From assembly GCA_910588045.1 (NCBI GenBank), contig CAJUPS010000019.1, forward strand, positions 1 to 45,177: a stretch of 45,177 nucleotides of DNA. The letters are read 5' to 3'. A program made the translations under genes and the position numbers. Below, one piece after another: positions 7,958-14,634 of the stretch (position 1 is its first letter; each line of letters begins with the position of its first letter). The notes under the pieces are model-generated. The model was not told the DNA's origin and did not search any database. It worked only from the letters and a program-made list of their open reading frames with translations. Source of the stretch: an uncultured Oscillospiraceae bacterium (GTDB lineage: Bacteria; Bacillota; Clostridia; Oscillospirales; Oscillospiraceae).

Positions 7958-8788
7958 ATGACTAGTAGAAATGCGTATATCTGCCAATTTGCCGCCCATC
8001 TGAAATCCGAGGGGCGCAGTAAGGGCACTATCGAAAAATATCTGCGGGACGTTCGGGCGTTTGCGGCGTGGCTGGATGACCTGGATTTGGAGGAGGCTTC
8101 CAGCTGGCGGGAATATCTGTTAGAACGGGGATATGCGCCAGTGACAGTCAACTCTATGCTCTCGGCGGTCAACCGGTTTCTCAGATTTCTGGGGCGGGAG
8201 GACTGCAAAATCAAGTTTCTCCGGGTGCAGCGGAAAGCCTTCCGGGAGGAGAGCCGGGAGTTGACGAAGGCGGAGTATCAGCGGCTCTTGGACGCTGCCC
8301 GGGAGACGGGGCAGGAGCGCTTGGAGCTCCTGATGGAAACCATCTGCGCCACTGGTATCCGGGTCAGCGAGGTTCGCTATATCACCGTTGAAGCAGCAAA
8401 TCGGGCGGGGACGGACATCAATCTAAAGGGGAAAATTCGCAGCATTTTACTTCCCAACAAACTTCGCCGGAAGCTGCTCAAGTACGCCAAGAAAAACAAA
8501 ATCGCCTCCGGAGAGATTTTCCTCACCGGAAGCGGAAAACGGATGTCTCGCGGTCAGATTTGGCGTGAAATGAAAGTCATCTGCAAAAAGGCGGGCGTGG
8601 AAGCATCGAAGGTTTTCCCGCACAACCTGCGGCACCTGTTCGCTACAACCTTCTATAAAGCCTGCAAGGACATCGTGAAACTGGCGGATGTCTTGGGTCA
8701 TTCCTCCATCAACACCACCCGGATTTATCTGATGACCTCCGGGGCTGAGCACGCACGGCAGTTGGAAAAATTGGGGCTGGTCACGTGA
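7958..8788 (+). CDS. Tyrosine recombinase, probable promoter invertase
   Basis: A 276-residue complete tyrosine recombinase. The N-terminal SAM-like core-binding domain spans residues about 5-85. The catalytic domain contains every expected residue: Arg135 (ATGIR), Lys157 (NLKGK), His222 and Arg225 (HNLRH), His248 (GHSS) and the nucleophile Tyr257 (TTRIYL). It is short, without a long N-terminal arm, like XerC/D-type and invertase-type enzymes rather than phage integrases. Fourteen nucleotides after its stop codon begins the first of two perfect 20-bp inverted repeats enclosing a promoter. The likely job is therefore to flip that segment, as RecV does in Clostridioides difficile. Its own ribosome site lies in a stem. 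Confidence 0.93.
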   Translation: MTSRNAYICQFAAHLKSEGRSKGTIEKYLRDVRAFAAWLDDLDLEEASSWREYLLERGYAPVTVNSMLSAVNRFLRFLGREDCKIKFLRVQRKAFREESRELTKAEYQRLLDAARETGQERLELLMETICATGIRVSEVRYITVEAANRAGTDINLKGKIRSILLPNKLRRKLLKYAKKNKIASGEIFLTGSGKRMSRGQIWREMKVICKKAGVEASKVFPHNLRHLFATTFYKACKDIVKLADVLGHSSINTTRIYLMTSGAEHARQLEKLGLVT

Positions 8789-8801
8789 CTTCCGTCATGT
8801 T

Positions 8802-8821
8802 GACAAAATTTCTATTTTGTC
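8802..8821 (+). repeat. Left inverted repeat of the switch
   Basis: GACAAAATTTCTATTTTGTC, exactly inverted at 9023-9042. Weaker matching continues a few bases on both sides. The repeat is itself nearly palindromic (GACAAAAT and ATTTTGTC around a short centre), as expected for paired recombinase binding arms. Confidence 0.9.
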
Positions 8822-8871
8822 TTATAGTTGCCTGATTTTAAGCAACCAAGGCCGGAAGAAGTACATAAAAT

Positions 8872-8930
8872 GGCATGAAAAGTAAGGACTGCGCTAAAAA
8901 ATTTTTTTGCAGTCCCTGGATTTCCATGCC
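8872..8930 (+). terminator. Long hairpin inside the invertible segment
   Basis: GGCATG (8872) pairs with CATGCC (8925) and GGACTGC (8886) with GCAGTCC (8909), enclosing an A-run/T-run top; CTTTTTC follows. It probably terminates recombinase transcripts and insulates the two halves of the segment. Confidence 0.6.
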
Positions 8931-8985
8931 CTTTTTCGTTAAAGCGCTGATTTTAAGAAAACCATCTTTCTTTTTCAAAAGAGAG

Positions 8986-8994
8986 TGCTATAAT
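8986..8994 (+). promoter_or_regulatory. Extended -10 promoter facing the AP2-like gene
   Basis: TGCTATAAT is a perfect extended -10. No good -35 is present at the right spacing, which is usual for extended -10 promoters. The predicted start lies about 20 nt before the right repeat, so the transcript would run through the repeat into the gene at 9065. Confidence 0.7.
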
Positions 8995-9022
8995 AAACAT
9001 AAATAAGCTCATAGGGTAATGA

Positions 9023-9042
9023 GACAAAATAGAAATTTTGTC
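9023..9042 (-). repeat. Right inverted repeat of the switch
   Basis: Exact reverse complement of 8802-8821. It ends only 22 nt before the start codon of the next gene, whose ribosome site lies outside the switch. Confidence 0.9.
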
Positions 9043-9064
9043 CACAGGCGGAGGGACGGTAAAG

Positions 9065-9514
9065 ATGGGCTATTCCAGGAAAAAACTCGATCTGACCGGA
9101 CAGCGGTTCGAAAAACTTACGGTGCTAGCCCCGGCGGAAAATGTGGATGGCCGGACCGCCTGGCGCTGCCGCTGCGACTGTGGCGGGGAGAGCGTCGTCA
9201 AGACCGCCCACCTGCGCGGCGGCCACGTCTCCAGCTGCGGCTGCATACCCAAGGCCACCTATGTAGACGGCACCTGCGTGGAAATGATCCGTGCCAGCAC
9301 CAAGCGCTGCAACAATACCAGTGGTGTGCCCGGGGTGGACTGGATGGCGAAAAAGCAGCTCTGGCGTGCTACCATCTGCTTTAAGGGTACTCGGCGCTAC
9401 CTGGGCGGCTATCGCCGCTTCGAGGAGGCGGTCCAGGCGCGGAAGCAAGCCGAGGAGGAATTTTACGGCACATTTCTGCGCGAATACGAGCAGAGCAGAA
9501 CCGCAAACCAATAG
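9065..9514 (+). CDS. AP2-like DNA-binding protein
   Basis: A 149-residue protein. The first half (residues about 8-60) has the pattern GQRFEKLTVLAPA followed by WRCRCDCGGE and SCGC, a small Cys-rich motif common in phage and mobile-element proteins. The second half (about 75-135) reads NNTSGVPGVDWMAKKQLWRA then RYLGGYRRFEEAVQARKQAEE, the three-stranded sheet plus helix of bacterial AP2-like domains. It probably binds DNA. The ATG at 9065 follows GGAGGG at 9050-9055. It is the first gene downstream of the invertible promoter, so it is either the switched gene itself or a regulator within the switched unit. Confidence 0.8.
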   Translation: MGYSRKKLDLTGQRFEKLTVLAPAENVDGRTAWRCRCDCGGESVVKTAHLRGGHVSSCGCIPKATYVDGTCVEMIRASTKRCNNTSGVPGVDWMAKKQLWRATICFKGTRRYLGGYRRFEEAVQARKQAEEEFYGTFLREYEQSRTANQ

Positions 9515-9609
9515 GGTATACTCCCGTTTCTCCCACGCCATCGGGGGAGGTCGGGTGGTGTATTTGTCGGAAAGAAGCTCGACGATATTTTATAAAAGGA
9601 GGGATGCCC

Positions 9610-9684
9610 ATGGAGCAGACGGCCCCGGATAGGCACACCGGGGTGGGCCACGGACCGCAAAGTCCGCATGTTGACCCAGCATAG
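9610..9684 (+). CDS. Possible 24-residue leader peptide
   Basis: A short frame from ATG to TAG with a near-perfect ribosome site (AAGGAGGG at 9596-9603). The peptide is rich in His, Pro and Gly and has no known relatives that I recognise. A weak promoter-like pair (TTGTCG, 16 nt, TATTTT) lies at 9564-9591. Listed because the ribosome site is unusually good for non-coding sequence; it may be chance. Confidence 0.3.
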   Translation: MEQTAPDRHTGVGHGPQSPHVDPA

Positions 9685-9689
9685 CACCA

Positions 9690-9860
9690 TTATTTTGGCA
9701 AACCACGGGAAACTGTGGGACTGCAAAGCAATGGGGACTAAGGTATCGTACCCCGCAAGGGGACCTCTGCCAGAACCCGACGAATTTGTTTCGTGGAGCG
9801 AGGAGAAGCGGGAGGATAAACCGCCTGCTTCGACGAACTATGTCAGCCCGGCCGCTGGAA
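9690..9860 (+). ncRNA. GEMM-like (c-di-GMP-I type) riboswitch candidate A
   Basis: The string GGCAAACC is followed by a 6-bp stem (CCACGG/CTGTGG) closed by a GAAA tetraloop, then GGGACTGCAAAGC and GGGGACTAAGG. This is the order and wording of the GEMM-I consensus (GGCAAACC, GAAA hairpin, GACGCAAAGC, GG..CUAA), with one extra base in GAC(T)GCAAAGC. A 3' piece, CTATGTCAGCC at 9838, matches the usual end of the fold, which would leave an enlarged third stem. The alternative 3' end is CTCTGCCAG near 9765. The ligand class is inferred only from primary sequence. Confidence 0.5.
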
Positions 9861-9944
9861 AAAGTGGCACCCCGCCCGAAAGGACGGTTCGCAAAGCTAT
9901 CAGGGACTAAAGCGCGGCACCGCGCCATGTCAGCCAGCCGCCGG
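9861..9944 (+). ncRNA. GEMM-like riboswitch candidate B (tandem copy)
   Basis: A second copy of the same order: GGCACCCC, an imperfect stem with a GAAA loop, TTCGCAAAGC, AGGGACTAAAG, a GCGCGG/CCGCGC stem, then CCATGTCAGCCAGCCGCC, close to the GEMM-I 3' consensus. It abuts candidate A, and tandem GEMM elements are known upstream of surface-protein genes. A short terminator-like hairpin overlaps its 3' edge. Confidence 0.5.
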
Positions 9945-9962
9945 ATCACTGATCCGAATTTT
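9942..9962 (+). terminator. Terminator-like hairpin of the riboswitch leader
   Basis: CGGATC and GATCCG around ACT, followed by AATTTT, 22 nt before the SLH protein start. Its left arm overlaps the end of GEMM-like element B, so it could be the expression platform. The stem is short. Confidence 0.4.
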
Positions 9963-9984
9963 CCATTTAGAAAGGAAGTAAGAG

Positions 9985-12900
9985 ATGAAAACATTGAAAT
10001 TTTTACACAAGCGCGGACTTGCAATGTTCATGGCCCTTGTCATGTGCCTGAGCCTGGTTCAGGTCACAGCCTTCGCGGAGGAGAACGTCTACATTGCGGA
10101 TGACATGGTTCAGAATGAGATCGTTCCCTGCACGCATGAGTGGAGCCAGTGGGTCGAGACGCAGGCGGCAACCTGCACAGAGACCGGAGTGAAAACTCTG
10201 GCCTGTGCGCTTTGCAGCACACTGATTACAGACGTCGTGGAGACGGAAGATCTTGCGGCTCTTGAGAAGACCGGAGAGATCCCCGCTTCCGGCCACAGCT
10301 ATGTGGACGGCGTGTGCGAACGCTGCGGCGCGGAAGATCCCGATCACCCCAAGGCGTGCGTTCATAGCTGGGGTGAGTGGGCCGTGACCAAACCCGCAAC
10401 AGAAGAAGAAACGGGTGAGGAGGCCCGTATCTGCTCTGTCTGCGGCGATGTGGAGACCCAGACCACCGGCAAGCTGGAACCCCAGCCTCCTGTCGAGGAG
10501 CCGGTTTCTCCCGAGGTCCAGGCGTTTCTGGACGCGGTCTATGCCCTGTACGACGCTTCGGAGGAGCAGATGCTCCAGGCGGTGGAATACGCCGGGATGC
10601 TGTATAATGCTTTGACCGGCGAGCAGAAGGCTCTGGAGGAGGTTTACCAGTGCAAGTATGCGCTGGATGCTTTCCGGGAGACGATGACGCTGGAGGAGCC
10701 GGAGGAAGATACTGTCAACGATGAAAATTCGCTGAAAGAGGCTGTTATCAAGGGCGGTTCGGTCAAACTGGGCGATAACATCACACTGACCAGCACGTTG
10801 GAAATCAGTAATACCGTCACCCTTGATCTGAACGGTAAGACGCTGGCACTGGTAAGCAGCAATGCAACCCCCGTCATTCGGGTCAATCATGAGGAAGCCA
10901 ATTTCACCTTGGCCGACAATAGCGCGGAAAAGACCGGCATGGTCACCGGCGGCAAAAACGGCGGTGTGCGTGCAAACCATGGGATATTCACCATGACTGG
11001 CGGCACCATTAGTGGTAATACAGCTGGTCTTGGTGGAGGTGTCTTTGTTGGCGCTTGGGATGGCAAGCCCGCTGATGCTACCTTTATAATGAATGGTGGA
11101 ACAATATCCAACAACGGGGCCAACGAAATGGGGGGAGCCTTTTTTGTTGAATCAGGCTGTACTCTAGTAATTAACAAGGGCACCATCTCTGACAACTTCG
11201 CTGGATCATCAGGCAAGCACAACGATCAAACCAAGGGGGGCGGAATTGTTACTTGCGGAACGGTCATTCTTGGCAGCGGCGCAGTGGTTTCTTCCAACGG
11301 AAAAGCGGGCCGGATTGGAAATATCACGTATGATGTCGTGCAGTACGGTGGTGGTGTCGCAATCTCGGATGATGGTACCCTTACCGTGAGCGCGGGGGCC
11401 CAGATTATCAATAATCAAGCCAAATGGGGCGGCGGCGTGACTATCGGAGAGTGCGGAAAGGATAATCCGAAAGATCGTGGCACTAGGTCTGCTGATAATC
11501 AGGGGCTGAAGTTTACCATGACGGGCGGTATCATTTCTGGTAATATTGCGGAAGAAGGCGGTGGTGTACGGGTTGACTGGTGTTATATACCGGGCCTCTT
11601 TGAGATGTCCGGAGGTGAGATATCCGGCAACACGGCTACCGTCGGCGGCGGCGTATACGTAGATACGAACAGCGTTGCCACCATGTCCGGCGGCGAGATC
11701 TCTAAGAATACAGCTACCACCGGCACTGGTGTCGATGTTGATTGTAACGGCGGCGGCGTGTATGTCTGCAAGGGTTCTACGTTTACCATGTCTGGTGATG
11801 CTGCTATTTCTGAAAACACGGCTGTAATGCGTGGCGGCGGTGTCTGCAACAAGGGCACGTTCACCATGACTGGTGGAAAGATTCAGAAGAATCAGTCCAC
11901 GAATACTGGAAATAAAGGCACTGCCGACGGCGCTGGTATTTTCACAAGCGGTACGTTTGAAATGAACGGGCCAAGCCTCATTGACGCAAATTACTCGGAA
12001 AGAGGCTATGGTGGCGGTGTGTATGTGTTGTATGCTGCGAGTGGAAGTTGCACTTGCACTATAACCGGCGGTACTATATCCAACAATTCCTCTTTGTGTG
12101 GCGGAGGTATATATGTAGACACTCCCGATGACGTTGCTATGACCAACGCTACAATTATTGGCAATACTGCCAGGGACGGCGGATGGGGCGGCGGAATCTA
12201 CGTGTGGCGCTGCGGTAAGTTGTCTACCATGACCGATATGTTAATCTCAAACAACGTTGCTGGTACTGGCGGCGGTGTAGCTATAAATATTGGGTATGGT
12301 AGACTCTCAGGCAGACCAACATTGGGTTCTGGTGTTCAAGTGATCGATAACGCTGCAAAAGATGCTGGCGGCGGTATTGTGGTAAGAATTTGCAATGAAA
12401 AAAGTAGGGAGCCAGTGGTAATTGACGGCTGTACCATTTCCGGCAATGTGGCCGGTGCCAAGTCAGACCGCGATTACTCTGGCGACGGCGGCGGCATCGT
12501 AACATACGCTGGTACATGGCTAAAGATCAAGAACACCCAGATAACCAAAAACGGAACTGCCAAAATGATTGGTGATGTGGAATATAGCCCGGTAGTATAT
12601 GGCGGCGGCATTGATATGGAAGATTCGACTTGTGTTGAGGTAGAAAGTGTCACTATTACTGGTAATGAGGCATATTGTGGAGGTGGTGTAAGCATTGGTG
12701 ATTGCAGTATTGACAGTCCTGAGTCTGGAATGACCTCAGGAAAGGACACAGGTGAAATGGTATTCACCATGAAGGGTGGTACTATTTCCAATAACAAGGC
12801 TGCGTATGGCGGTGGCGTTAATATCGATCACTGTGCTACTGCCGGTACATTCATCATGAGCGACGGCGCCATTATTACCAACAATACTGCTGAACGAAGC

Positions 12901-14379
12901 GGCGGTGGTGTTTATGGCGAGCGAGCATCTCTGTTTGAGATGTCCGATGGTGTATTGAATAATAACCGTGCCGGATACCAGGGTGATGATATTTACAGCG
13001 ATGCCACTGGCACAATCCACATCATGGACATTTCTCAAAAGGGCTGGGAGCTGGACGGCAAAGACAACCGCTGCACCCACGACATCACCGGGTGGTTTGT
13101 GGACAGCGCCGTGCGCCGCTGGAACAGCACGGACGACCTGGAAACTGCCTTCACGACCTATACCGAGGTCACCGGCGAGCAGGCCCTCAAGGCCGCGCAC
13201 AATTTCGTCAAGGTCAATGTTACGGCAAACTATACCTATACCCTTGACGGCGTGCCGCAATCCGGAAGCAGGACGGTCAGTGAAGTGAACAAAGCGCCGG
13301 TGCACCCGGATGGTACGGTGGGTCTCGATACCGTGGATTTCCGCACGTTTACGCTGAACGGGACCCAGCGGACCTTCAACCTTACCGGCGCAACGGTCAA
13401 TGGAAGTGCAGGCAATACGGCCAATGGTGAACTTACCTGGACAATTTCGGAAGGCAATATCTATACAATTGTACTGAACTACAACTTGGCGGAAACCACG
13501 CCTCCGCCTGCCATTCCCAGCTTTTCCACTCCCGGCTACTCCGGCGGTTCCGGCGCCCCCGGCGGCTCCACCGGCGGTACCACCATCACGGATGAGGAAG
13601 TGCCTCTGGCCGGCGCGGTGGGTCTGAACGACACGGACCACTTCGCGTATGTGATCGGTTACGACGACGATACCGTTCGTCCTCTGAACAACATTACCCG
13701 CGCGGAAGCGGCCACCATCTTCTTCCGTCTGATGACGGATGAGTACCGCGCCGCCAACTGGTCCACCACCAACAGCTTCTCCGACGTGAACGCGGGCGAC
13801 TGGTACAACAACGCCGTTTCCACCTGCGCCAACGCCGGGGTGCTCAAGGGCTACGAGGACGGCACCTTCCGCCCCAACGCCCCCATCACCCGCGCTGAGT
13901 TCGCCGCCATGGCCGCAGGCTTCATGGACGAATCCATCACGGATGAGGGCACGGGCGACTTCTCCGACACGGCGGACCACTGGGCCGCAGCCGCCATCCG
14001 CCGCGCCGCCAAGGCCGGCTGGGTCACCGGCAGCGGCAACAAGTTCAACCCCAACGAGAAGATCACCCGCGCGGAGGTCATGACCATCGTCAACCGTATG
14101 CTGGACCGCACTCCCGATAAGGACCACATGCTTCCCACCATGAAGAAGTGGACCGACAACCCGGAGGACGCCTGGTACTACGAGGCGGTGCAGGAGGCCA
14201 CCAACGAGCACGACTACGAGCGTGACGAGCTGAGCATCGAGACCTGGACGGAGCTGCTGACCGAGCGCGACTGGAAGGCTCTGGAGACAGAGTGGGCCAA
14301 CAACGGCGGCGCTTCCGCTCCCAAGGCGGATGACACCGAGGCGGCACAGCGTATGAACCAGGTGCCCGACGGCATCTGA
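9985..14379 (+). CDS. Large beta-helix surface protein with three SLH domains
   Basis: A 1464-residue exported protein. The signal peptide is residues 1-31 (cut after AFA). Residues about 45-165 hold Cys/His-rich repeats (CALC, CERCG, CSVCG). Residues about 250-1015 are a long parallel beta-helix built of degenerate units such as GGTISGNTA...GGGV. A MucBP-like or Ig-like domain spans about 1070-1175, then a Gly/Ser/Pro linker. Three SLH domains lie at about 1213-1258, 1263-1312 and 1325-1372, each with an ITRAE motif, and a charged tail follows. SLH domains bind secondary cell-wall polymer, so the helix is displayed as a probable adhesin or glycan-binding rod. The helix part is visibly AT-richer than the flanks, which suggests transfer or rapid repeat evolution. 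AAAGGAAG at 9971-9978 sets the start. Confidence 0.92.
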   Translation: MKTLKFLHKRGLAMFMALVMCLSLVQVTAFAEENVYIADDMVQNEIVPCTHEWSQWVETQAATCTETGVKTLACALCSTLITDVVETEDLAALEKTGEIPASGHSYVDGVCERCGAEDPDHPKACVHSWGEWAVTKPATEEETGEEARICSVCGDVETQTTGKLEPQPPVEEPVSPEVQAFLDAVYALYDASEEQMLQAVEYAGMLYNALTGEQKALEEVYQCKYALDAFRETMTLEEPEEDTVNDENSLKEAVIKGGSVKLGDNITLTSTLEISNTVTLDLNGKTLALVSSNATPVIRVNHEEANFTLADNSAEKTGMVTGGKNGGVRANHGIFTMTGGTISGNTAGLGGGVFVGAWDGKPADATFIMNGGTISNNGANEMGGAFFVESGCTLVINKGTISDNFAGSSGKHNDQTKGGGIVTCGTVILGSGAVVSSNGKAGRIGNITYDVVQYGGGVAISDDGTLTVSAGAQIINNQAKWGGGVTIGECGKDNPKDRGTRSADNQGLKFTMTGGIISGNIAEEGGGVRVDWCYIPGLFEMSGGEISGNTATVGGGVYVDTNSVATMSGGEISKNTATTGTGVDVDCNGGGVYVCKGSTFTMSGDAAISENTAVMRGGGVCNKGTFTMTGGKIQKNQSTNTGNKGTADGAGIFTSGTFEMNGPSLIDANYSERGYGGGVYVLYAASGSCTCTITGGTISNNSSLCGGGIYVDTPDDVAMTNATIIGNTARDGGWGGGIYVWRCGKLSTMTDMLISNNVAGTGGGVAINIGYGRLSGRPTLGSGVQVIDNAAKDAGGGIVVRICNEKSREPVVIDGCTISGNVAGAKSDRDYSGDGGGIVTYAGTWLKIKNTQITKNGTAKMIGDVEYSPVVYGGGIDMEDSTCVEVESVTITGNEAYCGGGVSIGDCSIDSPESGMTSGKDTGEMVFTMKGGTISNNKAAYGGGVNIDHCATAGTFIMSDGAIITNNTAERSGGGVYGERASLFEMSDGVLNNNRAGYQGDDIYSDATGTIHIMDISQKGWELDGKDNRCTHDITGWFVDSAVRRWNSTDDLETAFTTYTEVTGEQALKAAHNFVKVNVTANYTYTLDGVPQSGSRTVSEVNKAPVHPDGTVGLDTVDFRTFTLNGTQRTFNLTGATVNGSAGNTANGELTWTISEGNIYTIVLNYNLAETTPPPAIPSFSTPGYSGGSGAPGGSTGGTTITDEEVPLAGAVGLNDTDHFAYVIGYDDDTVRPLNNITRAEAATIFFRLMTDEYRAANWSTTNSFSDVNAGDWYNNAVSTCANAGVLKGYEDGTFRPNAPITRAEFAAMAAGFMDESITDEGTGDFSDTADHWAAAAIRRAAKAGWVTGSGNKFNPNEKITRAEVMTIVNRMLDRTPDKDHMLPTMKKWTDNPEDAWYYEAVQEATNEHDYERDELSIETWTELLTERDWKALETEWANNGGASAPKADDTEAAQRMNQVPDGI

Positions 14380-14412
14380 AGCAAATCCCGAAAATCCTGA
14401 CCCCTAGCACCC

Positions 14413-14438
14413 GGCCCGGAGGCATACGCCTCCGGGCC
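14413..14438 (+). terminator. Terminator after the SLH protein gene
   Basis: GGCCCGGAGGC and GCCTCCGGGCC with a 4-nt loop, followed by TTCT. Confidence 0.75.
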
Positions 14439-14553
14439 TTCTGAATTGCCGGGCAGCGGGAAAACCGAGCGGTTTGCCGGGGCGGAGACAAATCTCGCTC
14501 CCTTTTTTGGAGAAAATGACTGGAGAAACGGCAAAAAAATGGAGAAAACCCTC

Positions 14554-14582
14554 TTGTAAAATGGCGCATATGGCGGTATAAT
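14554..14582 (+). promoter_or_regulatory. Promoter of asnS
   Basis: TTGTAA, 17-nt spacer, TATAAT, about 45 nt from the start codon. The short leader leaves no room for a T-box. Confidence 0.75.
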
Positions 14583-14634
14583 ACATCCAATCTGGATTTT
14601 TGTGCCAATTATTATGAAATGCAGGTGAAGCAAT

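Larger units (their letters stand above)
8802..9042. other. Putative invertible promoter segment
   Basis: A 201-bp core lies between perfect inverted repeats at 8802-8821 and 9023-9042. It contains a rightward extended -10 promoter near the right edge, a long imperfect hairpin in the middle, and two direct copies of CTGATTTTAAG (8832 and 8947). In the orientation read here the promoter points out toward the AP2-like gene and the SLH protein. A weaker leftward match (TTGGTT, 17 nt, TATAAG on the minus strand) lies near the left edge. Inversion itself is inferred from this layout and the adjacent recombinase. Confidence 0.8.

Noticed and set aside
9631..9680. A third GEMM-like element (GGCACACC...CCGCAAAGTCC)
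   Set aside because: GCAAAG here sits in the loop of a simple CGGAC/GTCCG hairpin, with no GAAA-capped stem before it or CUAA after it.
9671..9696. Promoter TTGACC...TATTTT before the riboswitch pair
   Set aside because: The spacer is only 14 nt, too short for a normal sigma-A promoter.
10990..13000. Short repeated units that could suggest a CRISPR array or tandem DNA repeat
   Set aside because: Repeats are degenerate at DNA level and in frame; they encode beta-helix turns. No equal-length spacers or exact repeats exist anywhere in the window.
12736..14211. Minus-strand open frame opposite the SLH domains
   Set aside because: SLH domains on the plus strand are unmistakable; the shadow is Gly/Val/His-rich without motifs.
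14380..14634. T-box leader for asnS
   Set aside because: The predicted leader from the TATAAT at 14577 is only about 45 nt and has no TGGNACCGCG-like box.
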